This document shows, one piece after another, positions 40,628 to 49,304 of a DNA stretch of 64,000 nucleotides. Made by a program: the position numbers and the translations under genes. The stretch is taken from NCBI RefSeq assembly GCF_900101745.1, contig NZ_FNAD01000009.1, positions 1 through 64,000 of the forward strand, given 5' to 3'. This DNA comes from Glycomyces harbinensis. GTDB lineage: Bacteria; Actinomycetota; Actinomycetes; Mycobacteriales; Micromonosporaceae. The notes below the pieces were generated by a model. The model saw only the letters and a program-made list of their open reading frames with translations, ran no database searches and was not told the origin of the DNA. Position 1 is the stretch's first letter. The number at the start of each line of letters is the position of its first letter.

Positions 40628-42481
40628 ATGTGTGGAATCGTTGGATACGTCGGCCGCCGCGGCGCCGTCGACGTCGTGCTCGACGGCCTTCGCCGTCTCG
40701 AATACCGCGGCTACGACTCGGCGGGCGTCGCGCTCGTCCACGGCGGCGGCCTCGAAGTCGACAAGCGCGCCGGGAAGCTCGCGAACCTCGAAGCGGCCCT
40801 GGCCGACCACCCGCTCCCGGAGTCGTTCTGCGGCATCGGGCACACCCGCTGGGCCACGCACGGCGTGCCCTCGGACCGCAACGCCCACCCGCACCGGTCC
40901 TCCGACGAGCGCATCGCGCTCATCCACAACGGCATCATCGAGAACTTCGGGCAGCTGCGCGCCGAGCTCGAGGGCGAGGGGATCGAGTTCTCCTCCGACA
41001 CCGACACCGAGGTGGCCGCCCACCTCCTGGGCCGCGAGTACGCGGTCGACGGGGACCTCACCGAGGCCATGACGCGCGTGTGCGCGCGCCTCGAAGGCGC
41101 CTTCACGCTCCTGGCCGTCGCCGCCGACGACCCCGACACGGTGGTCGGCGCCCGCCGCAACTCCCCGCTCGTGGTCGGCCTGGGCGAGGACGAGTACTTC
41201 CTCGCCTCCGACGTGGCGGCGTTCATCGCCTACACGACCGAGGCCATCGAACTGGGCCAGGACCAGATCGTGACCATCGGCCGCGAGGGCGTGTCGATCC
41301 GCGGCTTCGACGGCGTCGCCTGCGAGGGCAAGCACTTCAGCGTCGACTGGGACATCGCCGCCGCCGAGAAGGGCGGCTTCGAGACCTTCATGCGCAAGGA
41401 GATCCACGAGCAGCCCGCCGCCGTCGCCGACACCCTCCGCGGGCGCATCGACGAGACCGGGCAGATCGTCCTCGACGAGGTCCGCATGTCCGACCAGGAC
41501 TTTCGCGACGTCGACAAGGTCTTCATCATCGCGTGCGGCACCTCCTACCACGCCGGGATGGTCACCAAGTACGCCATCGAGCACTGGACGCGCATCCCCT
41601 GCGAGGTCGAGCTCGCCAGCGAGTTCCGCTACCGCGACCCCGTGCTCGACCGGTCCACGCTGGTCATCGCGATCTCCCAGTCCGGGGAGACCATGGACAC
41701 GCTCATGGCCGTGCGCCACGCGAAGGACCAGAAGGCCCGCGTCCTGTCGATCTCGAACACGGTGGGGTCGACGATCCCGCGCGAGTCCGACGCGGTGCTG
41801 TACACGAGGGCCGGCATCGAGGTCGCCGTCGCCTCCACGAAGGCGTTCCTCACCCAGCTGGCCGCGTGCTACCTGGTGGGCCTGCACCTCGCGCAGGTGC
41901 GCGGCATCAAGTACGCCGACGAGGTCTCGGCCGTGCTCGACGAGCTCGTGGCCGCGCCCGGCAAGATCGCCAAGGTCATCGAGCACCTCGACCCGGTGCG
42001 CCAGATGGCGCGCGACTGCGCGGCCGCCGGGACCGACCGGGTCCTGTTCATCGGCCGCCACGTCGGCTACCCCGTCGCCCTCGAAGGCGCCCTCAAGCTC
42101 AAAGAGCTCGCGTACCTGCACGCGGAGGGCTTCGCGGCCGGGGAGCTCAAGCACGGCCCGATCTCGCTCATCGAGGACGGGACGCCCGTGATCGCGATCG
42201 TGCCGAGCCCGCGCGGGCGCTCGCTCCTGCACGACAAGATCATCTCCAACATCCAGGAGGTCAAGGCCCGGGGCGCGAAGGTCATCGCGGTCTGCGAGGA
42301 GGGCGACCGGATCACCTCCGCGCACGCCGACCTCGTCATCGAGACCCCGGCCTCGCCGACGCTGCTCGCACCGCTGCTCACCGCGGTCCCGCTCCAGGAG
42401 TTCGCGGCCGAGCTGGCCACGGCCCTGGGCCGCGACATCGACCAGCCGCGCAACCTCGCCAAGTCCGTTACGGTCGAATAG
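40628..42481 (+). CDS. glmS: Glutamine-fructose-6-phosphate transaminase GlmS
   Basis: 617 residues. The N-terminal glutaminase starts MCGIVGYVGRR, so catalytic Cys follows the Met; GHTRWATHG near 75 is a class II signature. Two SIS domains (about 290-610) with ISQSGETMDTL and AEGFAAGELKHGP. Makes glucosamine-6-phosphate for the cell wall. The ATG at 40628 was chosen since the Cys must be N-terminal. Start of the glmS-dacB-acpS-nnr cell-wall/lipid cluster. Confidence 0.97.
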   Translation: MCGIVGYVGRRGAVDVVLDGLRRLEYRGYDSAGVALVHGGGLEVDKRAGKLANLEAALADHPLPESFCGIGHTRWATHGVPSDRNAHPHRSSDERIALIHNGIIENFGQLRAELEGEGIEFSSDTDTEVAAHLLGREYAVDGDLTEAMTRVCARLEGAFTLLAVAADDPDTVVGARRNSPLVVGLGEDEYFLASDVAAFIAYTTEAIELGQDQIVTIGREGVSIRGFDGVACEGKHFSVDWDIAAAEKGGFETFMRKEIHEQPAAVADTLRGRIDETGQIVLDEVRMSDQDFRDVDKVFIIACGTSYHAGMVTKYAIEHWTRIPCEVELASEFRYRDPVLDRSTLVIAISQSGETMDTLMAVRHAKDQKARVLSISNTVGSTIPRESDAVLYTRAGIEVAVASTKAFLTQLAACYLVGLHLAQVRGIKYADEVSAVLDELVAAPGKIAKVIEHLDPVRQMARDCAAAGTDRVLFIGRHVGYPVALEGALKLKELAYLHAEGFAAGELKHGPISLIEDGTPVIAIVPSPRGRSLLHDKIISNIQEVKARGAKVIAVCEEGDRITSAHADLVIETPASPTLLAPLLTAVPLQEFAAELATALGRDIDQPRNLAKSVTVE

Positions 42482-42716
42482 GAACTGCCGAACAGGCGCG
42501 TTCGACCAGGCAGGGGCGAAGCAGCACCGTCGCATAAGGACAATTGAGCAACGTTGGGGCGGTCGCGCGCGGCGCGGCCGCCCGTCTCCCTGGGCCGCAA
42601 GGGCCCGCCTGACCGAATACGCCGCAACGGCACGAATCGGTTGCATTCAGTGAGGGCGATATTGGACACTTCTGTGCGAACTCCCGCAAGCGGCACGAGG
42701 CGTTTATGCTCGCGCT

Positions 42717-44285
42717 GTGAAGAAGCGCACCCTGATTTCGAGCGCCGTGGCCGTCACCGCCGCAGGCGCCATCACCCTAGCGGGCACGGTCGTCGCCCAG
42801 GCCCAGGAGACCGGCGACGAGGCCCTGGCCGCCGCCATCGACGCGGTCCTGGACGATCCGAAGCTCGCCGACTCCCAGTCCGGCGTCATGGTGAAGGACG
42901 CCGATACCGGTGAGGTCATCTACGACCACAACGGAAACCAGCGCGCCATCCCCGCCTCGAACAACAAGCTCGCCACCGTCGCGGGCGCCCTCGAAGTCCT
43001 CGGCGAGGACTACACCTTCAGCACCGAGGTCATCGGCGACAGCCCTGAGAACGGTTCGATCGAAGGCGACCTCTTCCTGCGCGGCAACGGCGACCCGTCG
43101 CTCCTCGAAGCCGACTTCGATGCGCTCGCCGCCGACCTCGCCGACCTCGGCGTGACCAAGGTGGAGGGCGACCTCGTCGCCGACGACACCGCGTTCGACA
43201 CGGTTCGGCACGGCAGGGAATGGGCCTGGGAGGACCTCGTGTACGCGTACGCGTCCGAGATCTCCGCGCTCTCCATCGGCTCCGGCGACGACCACCTGGC
43301 CGGTTCGGTGCGCGTGTTCGTCGAACCCGGTGCCGCCGCGGGCGACCCGGCGGTCGTCGAGACCGTGCCCGCGACCGATTACGTGACGATCGAGAACACC
43401 GCCGCCACCGGTTCCTCGACGAACGTCTCCATCGTCCGCGACCAGCACTCGAACACGATCCGGGTCTCCGGGACCGTCGCCGCCGGCTCCTCCGGCACCC
43501 TCGGGACCCGCGCCGTGATCGACCCGACCGGGCTCGTCGCCGACGTCTTCGCCGACGCGCTCGCCGCCGAGGGCATCGAGCTCGAAGGCGACGTGCGCCT
43601 GCACGAGGCCGCGCCCGAGGACGGTGAGGTCCTCGTCTCGCACGAGTCCGCGACGCTCGCCGAGCTCACCGTCGACCTCCAGAAGCCCTCGAACAACCTT
43701 TACGCCGAGGCGTTCCTGAAGGCCGCCGGCCACGCCCGGACCGGCCTGGGCACCGTGGACTCGGGCAAGGCCGCCGTCTACGACGCGATCGAGAAGTACG
43801 GCGTGGACACCGGCCCGATCCGCCTGTCGGACGGCTCCGGACTGTCCCGTTGGGACGAGCTGACGCCGGACATGGTCACCGACCTGCTCATCGGCGTCCA
43901 GGACGCGCCCTGGTACGAGACGTACTACAACGCGCTGCCGGTCGCCTGCGTCGACGGGACCCTCGCGAGCCGCATGTGCGGCACCGCTGCCGAGGGGAAC
44001 GTCCACGCCAAGACCGGATCGCTCACGTCCGTGTCCGCCCTCTCGGGGTACGCCACCGACGCCGACGGCCGCGAGTATGTTTTCAGCGTCGTGTTCAACG
44101 ACTTCCTGACCAGCAGCGTCAAGGGCCTGGAGGACCAGATCGCCGCCGCGATCGCCGGGCAGAGCTCGGAGGCCACCGAGGCCGACATCGCGACGCTCAT
44201 GTCCGAGGCCGAGGAGGCCGCAGAGCCCGCCGAGGAGCTCCCGGCCGACCTCGAGTGCTCCTGGTACGAGCCGGCCATCTGCTAG
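42717..44285 (+). CDS. dacB: D-alanyl-D-alanine carboxypeptidase/endopeptidase (PBP4 type)
   Basis: 522 residues with N-terminal signal peptide (VKKRTLISSAVAVTAAGAITLAG). Class C penicillin-binding protein, S13: SxxK in IPASNNKLATV, SxN in KPSNNLYAEAF, KTG in HAKTGSLTSV. The middle ~170 residues are the typical domain II insert. Trims peptidoglycan stem peptides. GTG at 42717, no strong RBS. The symbol follows the family; substrate preference is inferred. Confidence 0.9.
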   Translation: MKKRTLISSAVAVTAAGAITLAGTVVAQAQETGDEALAAAIDAVLDDPKLADSQSGVMVKDADTGEVIYDHNGNQRAIPASNNKLATVAGALEVLGEDYTFSTEVIGDSPENGSIEGDLFLRGNGDPSLLEADFDALAADLADLGVTKVEGDLVADDTAFDTVRHGREWAWEDLVYAYASEISALSIGSGDDHLAGSVRVFVEPGAAAGDPAVVETVPATDYVTIENTAATGSSTNVSIVRDQHSNTIRVSGTVAAGSSGTLGTRAVIDPTGLVADVFADALAAEGIELEGDVRLHEAAPEDGEVLVSHESATLAELTVDLQKPSNNLYAEAFLKAAGHARTGLGTVDSGKAAVYDAIEKYGVDTGPIRLSDGSGLSRWDELTPDMVTDLLIGVQDAPWYETYYNALPVACVDGTLASRMCGTAAEGNVHAKTGSLTSVSALSGYATDADGREYVFSVVFNDFLTSSVKGLEDQIAAAIAGQSSEATEADIATLMSEAEEAAEPAEELPADLECSWYEPAIC

Positions 44286-44297
44286 GGCGAGTTGAGC

Positions 44298-44331
44298 GCG
44301 CAGGGCCCGACCGGAAGGTCGGGCCCTGCGC
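44298..44331. terminator. Bidirectional terminator
   Basis: 15-bp perfect stem (44298-44312 with 44317-44331, GCGCAGGGCCCGACC) with GGAA loop, between dacB and the convergent DUF418 gene. Confidence 0.88.
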
Positions 44332-44335
44332 CGTG

Positions 44336-45502
44336 TCAGGGCTTCCGGTAGGTGAGGCGCCGCAGCAGCACCTCGAACGGGCCGCGCACCCCGGCCCGGG
44401 CCATCCAGGCCGCGAGCGCCACGGTCGCCGCCCAGATCAGCACGGCGATCCCGGAGGCCGCCGCATCGCCCACCCGCGCGCCGAGGTTCCCCAGCTGCGG
44501 CGTGAACAGCAGCGTGAACGCCACCGACTGGAGCAGGTAGCACGTCAGCGACCGCTGCCCGCAGGCCGCGAGGGCGTTCGCCACGGGCCCCTCGGCCCGG
44601 CCGGGGCGCGCGGCGACCAGCGCGATGAGGGCCGCGTAGCCGAGCCCGGCGGCGAGGCCGGTGACGCTGTGGAGGGCGTACAGGGCGACGCCGGCGACGC
44701 CCCCGGGGTGCCACAGCTGCGTGTCGACGAGCATCAGCGGCAGTCCGCCGGCGACGCCGATCCCGATGCCCCACAAGGCGGTCCGCCGCAGCAGCGGCAG
44801 GTGGCGCGCGGGCTCGTCGAGGAGGCGCCGCCGCGCCGCCCAGATGCCGAACGCGAACGCGGGCAGGACGCTGACGATGTAGAACGTGGAGGTCAGGGCG
44901 CTCCAGACCATGATCCTCGCGAGCGCGGCCTCGAGCGGGTCGCTGATGATCGTCGGCATCGCGTTGGCGTGGCCGGCGGCCTCGGCGGAGGCGCCGAGGG
45001 CGGCGACGACGAGGACGTGCGCGGCGGCGGCGATCCACGCGGTGCGGATCAGGACGCGGTCGCGGCTCCACAGCAGCCCGGCGAAGAGGAGGCCGATGAG
45101 GCCGTAGGCGGCGAGGATGTCGCCGAAGAACAGCAGGAGCGCGTGGGCGAAGCCGAAGGCGAGGAGCCAGGCGGAGCGGCGGCGCACGAGCCGTTTCACG
45201 GTGCGCGGTTCGACGCCGGCGCGCAGGCGGCGGTCGGCGAGGCGGGCGAGGCCGTATCCGAAGAGGGCGGCGAACATCGGCAGGGCCCGGCCGTCGACGA
45301 GGAGGACCTGGAGTCCGGCGACGGTCCGGTCGAGGGCGGTGCCGTCGACGGCGTAGCCGCGAAAGCCGGTGGTCGGGTGCGCGAGGAACATGTGCGCGTG
45401 GGCGAGTGCGATGAGCAGGAGCATGAGGCCCCTGGCCAGGTCGGGTGCGAGCGAGCGTTCGCGCAGGGGCGTGCTCATAATGGCGGGCGGGGCGAGTGAC
45501 AT
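44336..45502 (-). CDS. DUF418 family membrane protein
   Basis: 388 residues, about ten helices, DUF418 family: DLARGLMLLLIALAHAHMFL near the start and the family motif FTPQLGNLG plus SLTCYLLQSVAF near the end. Acyltransferase-3-like fold but with a conserved, uncharacterised role. ATG at 45502 with GGAG five bases upstream is preferred over 45478. Divergent from the TetR gene across an operator. Confidence 0.85.
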   Translation of the reverse strand: MSLAPPAIMSTPLRERSLAPDLARGLMLLLIALAHAHMFLAHPTTGFRGYAVDGTALDRTVAGLQVLLVDGRALPMFAALFGYGLARLADRRLRAGVEPRTVKRLVRRRSAWLLAFGFAHALLLFFGDILAAYGLIGLLFAGLLWSRDRVLIRTAWIAAAAHVLVVAALGASAEAAGHANAMPTIISDPLEAALARIMVWSALTSTFYIVSVLPAFAFGIWAARRRLLDEPARHLPLLRRTALWGIGIGVAGGLPLMLVDTQLWHPGGVAGVALYALHSVTGLAAGLGYAALIALVAARPGRAEGPVANALAACGQRSLTCYLLQSVAFTLLFTPQLGNLGARVGDAAASGIAVLIWAATVALAAWMARAGVRGPFEVLLRRLTYRKP

Positions 45503-45517
45503 CTCGTCTCCAGATTT

Positions 45518-45566
45518 TTAGGTACACGACTGTATCTAAAACTTTAAGATACACGACTGTAGCTAA
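45518..45566. promoter_or_regulatory. Two 22-bp operator sites between DUF418 and TetR genes
   Basis: Site 1 TTAGGTACA-N4-TGTATCTAA (45518-45539) and site 2 TAAGATACA-N4-TGTAGCTAA (45545-45566), the same CGAC centre, spaced 27 bp. Each is a near-perfect palindrome. They sit in the AT-rich divergent promoter and are the likely TetR targets. Confidence 0.75.
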
Positions 45567-45582
45567 TCAACGGGGGTCGTTC

Positions 45583-46209
45583 ATGTCCGCAGAGACAGGC
45601 GCTGACGCAGCCGAGACCGCGGGCCGCACCCGCCGCCGCGGCCAGGCGCTGCTCGACGCGATCTACACCGCCGCCGTCGAAGAGGCCGCCGCCGCCGGGC
45701 CCGGGCGCCTCACCATGGACGCCATCGCCAAACGCGCCGCCACCGCCCGCTCCACCCTCTACCGCCGCTGGGCCGACCCCGTCGACCTCCTCCTCGACGC
45801 CCTCGCCGCCCTCCACCCCGTCGAGCAGCCCGCCCCCGGCGCCGACGACCTCCGCGGCGACCTCGTCGCCTCCCTGCGCCTCATGGCCGACTGGGCCTTC
45901 AGCCCCGCCGGACGCGCGGTCATGGCGATCGTCGCCGACCCCGGCCGCGACCCCGCCGCCGTCGAAGCCCTCTTCGAACGCGTCTTCGCAAGGCGCGGCG
46001 GCACCTTCACCAAGACCGTGCTGCACCACTACGCCGAGCACGGCCGCATCGACGCCGCCCGCCTCACCCCCGTCGTGCTCGACATCGGCGAAGCCCTGGT
46101 CACCAAGCGCATGATGGACACCGGCGCCGACCCCGGCGACGACTACCTCGCCGCCATCGTGGACCAGGCGATCCTCCCCGCCGTCGGCCTCACCCCGGAC
46201 ACCGCCTGA
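45583..46209 (+). CDS. TetR/AcrR family regulator of DUF418 gene
   Basis: 208 residues from ATG 45583 (GGGGG upstream); an upstream frame is unsupported. HTH (about 20-66) DAIAKRAATARSTLYRRWADPVDLL. The C-terminal domain resembles TetR_C_11-like. Divergent from the DUF418 gene with two operator sites in the spacer. The pair appears inserted between dacB and acpS. Confidence 0.88.
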   Translation: MSAETGADAAETAGRTRRRGQALLDAIYTAAVEEAAAAGPGRLTMDAIAKRAATARSTLYRRWADPVDLLLDALAALHPVEQPAPGADDLRGDLVASLRLMADWAFSPAGRAVMAIVADPGRDPAAVEALFERVFARRGGTFTKTVLHHYAEHGRIDAARLTPVVLDIGEALVTKRMMDTGADPGDDYLAAIVDQAILPAVGLTPDTA

Positions 46210-46297
46210 CCCCAAGGGGGACGGGCGAATCGTCACCCGCGGCGGTGAACCGTCCTGAAAGAGGGCGGTACGCCCGATCCCGTGGCACTCTTGACGG

Positions 46298-46669
46298 GTG
46301 ATCGTCGCCGTGGGCATAGACGTAGTGGCAGTGGACCGCTTCGAGCGCGTGCTCGAACGCACCCCCCATGTCGCCGACAAACTCTTCACCGAGGCCGAGC
46401 GGCTCGCCCCCGACGGACGCGCCCGCCGCACCGAATCGCTCGCCGCCCGCTTCGCCGCCAAGGAAGCCGTCGCCAAAGCACTCGGCGCGCCCGGCGGCAT
46501 GCACTGGGCCGACTGCGAAGTCCTCTCCCTCCCCGACGGCCGGCCCTCCCTCTCCATCACCGGAACGGTGGCCGCCGCCGCCGCACAGCGTGGCGTCTCC
46601 CGCTGGCACGTGTCGCTGTCGCATGATGGCGGTATCGCGACAGCGGTGGTGATCGCCGAGACGGCATGA
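46298..46669 (+). CDS. acpS: Holo-[acyl-carrier-protein] synthase AcpS
   Basis: 123 residues: [19 protein letters not shown] (GIDVV at start), [17 protein letters not shown] (metal-binding Glu/Lys region) and [15 protein letters not shown]. Transfers phosphopantetheine to acyl carrier protein. GTG at 46298. Next to nnr, as in many actinomycetes. Confidence 0.95.
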   Translation: MIVAVGIDVVAVDRFERVLERTPHVADKLFTEAERLAPDGRARRTESLAARFAAKEAVAKALGAPGGMHWADCEVLSLPDGRPSLSITGTVAAAAAQRGVSRWHVSLSHDGGIATAVVIAETA

Positions 46670-46697
46670 CGGCCTTCGGGGCCTGAGAGGGACAGCC

Positions 46698-48146
46698 ATG
46701 AACGGTGCCTGGTCAGCAGCGGCGATCCGCCGCGCCGAAGCCCGACTCATGTCCCTGCTCCCGCCCGGGGCCCTCATGCAGCGCGCCGCCGCCGGACTCG
46801 CCGCCGCCTGCGCCCGCATCCTGCGCCAGCAGCACCCCGAACGCCAAGGGGGCGTGTACGGTTCGACCGTGATCGTCCTGGCCGGACCCGGCGACAACGG
46901 CGGCGACGCCCTCTACGCCGCGGCCCGCCTCGCCGACCGCGGCGCCCGCGTCTTCGCCGTCCCCGTCATGGGCGAGCGCGTCCACCCGCTCGCCGCCGCC
47001 GCGCTCACCCGCGCCGGAGGCCGCCTCGTCGCCCAGCCGCCCGACCACTGCGACCTGCTCCTGGACGGCGTCCTCGGCATCGGCGGGCGCCCCGGGCTCC
47101 CCGGCCGCGCCCTCGACCAGCTCGGCCGCATCCACGCGCGGGCCGTCGTCGCCGTCGACGTGCCCTCCGGAGTGGACGTCGACACCGGCGCCGTCCCCGC
47201 CAGCGCCGTGACCGCCGACGTCACCGTCGCCTTCGGCGCCCGCAAACCCTGCCACGTGCTCGGACGCGCCGCGCTGCTCACCGGCCGGCTCGAACTCGTC
47301 GACATCGGACTCGCGCCCTACCTCGACCCGCACCCGGCCGTCAGCGTCGCCGACGAGGCCGACATCGTCGGCTGGTGGCACCGGCCCGGGCCCGACGACG
47401 ACAAGTACACGCGCGGCGTCGTGGGCGTCGCGGCCGGCTCGGAGCGCTACCCGGGCGCGGCCGTGCTCGCCACCGCCGGCGCCCTCGCGGGACCGGCCGG
47501 GTACGTGCGCTACGCCGGGGCCGCGGCCGAAGCGGTGCGCCGGCGCCACCCCGAGGTCGTGTGCACCCCGACGGTGAAGGAGGCCGGTCGCGTCCAGGCC
47601 TGGCTGGCCGGTCCCGGCTTCGGGACCGACGAGGCCGCGCTCGCCGAGCTGCGCGACGCGCTCGTCTCGCCCGCGCCGGTCGTCCTGGACGCGGACGCGC
47701 TGACGCTCATCGGGGAGTATCCGTCGGTGCTGAGCCGGCGGGAGGCGCCGGTGGTGCTGACGCCGCACGACCGCGAGTACGAGCGGCTGTACGGCTCGCC
47801 GCCGCGCGAGGACCGCGGCGCGGCCGCGGCGGCGCTGGCGAAGCGGCTCAACTGCACGGTGCTGCTCAAGGGCCACCACACGGTGGTCGCCGGGAGCGAC
47901 GGCGCGGTGTGGGCGAACCCGACGGGTCGCCCGCAGTTGGCGACGGCCGGGTCCGGGGACGTGCTGGCGGGGTTCATGGCCTCGCTGCTGGCCTCGGGGA
48001 TGGACGGGGTGCGGGCGGCGGTGGCGGCGGCGTTCGTGCACGGTCGCGCGGGCGGCATCGCGGCGGCCGGCCACCGGACCGTGACGGCCTCCGACGTGGC
48101 CCGCGCCCTGCCGGGCGCGGTGGGCGCGGTGCTGTCGCGCGCTTAG
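46698..48146 (+). CDS. nnr: Bifunctional NAD(P)H-hydrate epimerase/dehydratase
   Basis: 482 residues. N-terminal YjeF_N (NnrE) with GPGDNGGDALYAARLA-like motif and VDVPSGVDVDTG; C-terminal carbohydrate-kinase fold NnrD (about 225-480) with VLDADALTLIG, VVLTPHDREYERL, LLKGHHTVVA and TAGSGDVLAG. Repairs hydrated NADH/NADPH. Third positions become more G than C toward the 3' half. Followed by a hairpin repeat. Confidence 0.93.
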   Translation: MNGAWSAAAIRRAEARLMSLLPPGALMQRAAAGLAAACARILRQQHPERQGGVYGSTVIVLAGPGDNGGDALYAAARLADRGARVFAVPVMGERVHPLAAAALTRAGGRLVAQPPDHCDLLLDGVLGIGGRPGLPGRALDQLGRIHARAVVAVDVPSGVDVDTGAVPASAVTADVTVAFGARKPCHVLGRAALLTGRLELVDIGLAPYLDPHPAVSVADEADIVGWWHRPGPDDDKYTRGVVGVAAGSERYPGAAVLATAGALAGPAGYVRYAGAAAEAVRRRHPEVVCTPTVKEAGRVQAWLAGPGFGTDEAALAELRDALVSPAPVVLDADALTLIGEYPSVLSRREAPVVLTPHDREYERLYGSPPREDRGAAAAALAKRLNCTVLLKGHHTVVAGSDGAVWANPTGRPQLATAGSGDVLAGFMASLLASGMDGVRAAVAAAFVHGRAGGIAAAGHRTVTASDVARALPGAVGAVLSRA

Positions 48147-48180
48147 CGCCCGTTGCAGAATCTTTCGGCGCGTTGCAAAT

Positions 48181-48264
48181 CGGCCGTCCACAAACCCCCA
48201 CCCTCCCGAGAGGGGAAAGGAAGGACTGTCGCGCCGTTCGATCGTTCCGCGGGGGTCCGACAGG
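48181..48264 (+). repeat. Dispersed intergenic repeat, long type (partner at 18081)
   Basis: CGGCCGTCCACAAACCCCCA, GGACTGTCGCGCCGTTCGAT and CGCGGGGGTCCGACAGG. Read in the same direction it aligns with the 18158-18081 copy over its whole length, with a few indels. Lies between convergent nnr and the cysteine dioxygenase gene. Confidence 0.8.
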
Positions 48265-48344
48265 AATCGGGCCTTCGAGGGGCCGCGGGCGCGAATGTCA
48301 CCCGAACGGGTGCAGCGCGACCGGCAGGCGTTGCTCGGCCGGGC

Positions 48345-48932
48345 CTACCAGTCCTCGCCGGCGCGTTTGATCCGGGCCGGGGCCAGGCCGGTCTCGTCGA
48401 GCAGGTAGGTGCGCATGGCCTCCAGGCCGGGCGAGTACACGTGCAGGCTCACCGCCGGAGCGTCGGAATCGTTGCGCATGGCGTGGACGGTCCGGTCGTC
48501 GACGGCCGAGACCTCTCCGGCCGCGAGCGGCCTGCGGCGCAGGCCCGGGAAGTCGCCGGGCCGCACCGTGTACTCCGTGAGGCTCCCCGACACGACCGCG
48601 ACGGCCGCCGCGGCGGGACGGGCGACGCCGCCGTGGTCGTGGAGTTCGGTGCCCTGACCGGGCAGCCACGCGAGCAGCCAGGCCTCGTGGTCGGGCCCGG
48701 CCAGGACCCGGCGGGCCCACCGGCTGCCCCTGGTGAAGCGCGGGCGCAGCGTGAGGTTCGCGGCGTAGAACCCCGCGAGCGCCTCGAGCCGGTCGCCGCC
48801 GAGAACGGCGCTGCTGGCAACAGCGCTGTCGGCAACGACGCCAACGGGAACGGTGCGGCCGGAAGCAGAGCCGGCGGAAACGGGGTGTGCGGGCCCGGCC
48901 GGGAACGGCGCGGCCGTGGTGACAGTGCTCAT
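48345..48932 (-). CDS. Cysteine dioxygenase
   Basis: 195 residues, cupin-fold cysteine dioxygenase: AWLLAWLPGQGTELHDHGG (metal-binding His in HDHG), then TVHAMRNDSD (third His) and SLHVYSPGLE. Oxidises cysteine to cysteine sulfinate, controlling free cysteine. The N-terminus is Ala-rich and shorter than mammalian forms. ATG at 48932 with GAAGG upstream. A Cys-containing leader ORF precedes it (49001-49045). Confidence 0.88.
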   Translation of the reverse strand: MSTVTTAAPFPAGPAHPVSAGSASGRTVPVGVVADSAVASSAVLGGDRLEALAGFYAANLTLRPRFTRGSRWARRVLAGPDHEAWLLAWLPGQGTELHDHGGVARPAAAAVAVVSGSLTEYTVRPGDFPGLRRRPLAAGEVSAVDDRTVHAMRNDSDAPAVSLHVYSPGLEAMRTYLLDETGLAPARIKRAGEDW

Positions 48933-49000
48933 GGAGCTGCATACCTTCGGTGTGTCGGAACGGTCGTCGGAACTGGGCGCGCCGAGCGGCGACGAGCGGC

Positions 49001-49045
49001 TCAGCGCTGGTGACAGCGGCGACGGGGACACGACGTGAAGGTCAT
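49001..49045 (-). CDS. Possible leader peptide with two Cys codons
   Basis: MTFTSCPRRRCHQR and stop, ATG at 49045, about seven bases after a TAGTAT hexamer, so could be leaderless. It ends 68 bp before the cysteine dioxygenase start. Leader peptides with Cys/Arg codons precede sulfur-metabolism genes in several actinomycetes and act by attenuation. Here this is inference. Confidence 0.35.
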   Translation of the reverse strand: MTFTSCPRRRCHQR

Positions 49046-49304
49046 GCCGCGATACTACCAATTCCCAGGCAACTCACAGGAGTGACACACCTTCGGTGGA
49101 ATGCTCGCTACGCTGCGAATTTGTCACGTCCGGGGTCTACCGGTGCGAAATCCCGCGCGCTAGGCTCATGTTCGGCCTCCCGGCGCCCCGGGTCCGCTCG
49201 CCCCCCGGCGAAGTCGCGGACCGCGTTCTGTCGAGGGGCCTCGTGCCTGAACCGCAGCGCGGTGCGCACCCCGACCTCCCGGAATTCGAAGGAGCACTCT
49301 CCTC

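Noticed and set aside
38367-42646. Long antisense frames over the PQQ-propeller and glmS genes
   Set aside because: They mirror the real genes in codon position and have no domains or RBS.
49080-49304. ydaO-type c-di-AMP riboswitch before the NlpC/P60 gene
   Set aside because: The conserved riboswitch blocks are not seen in the leader, although such genes often carry one.
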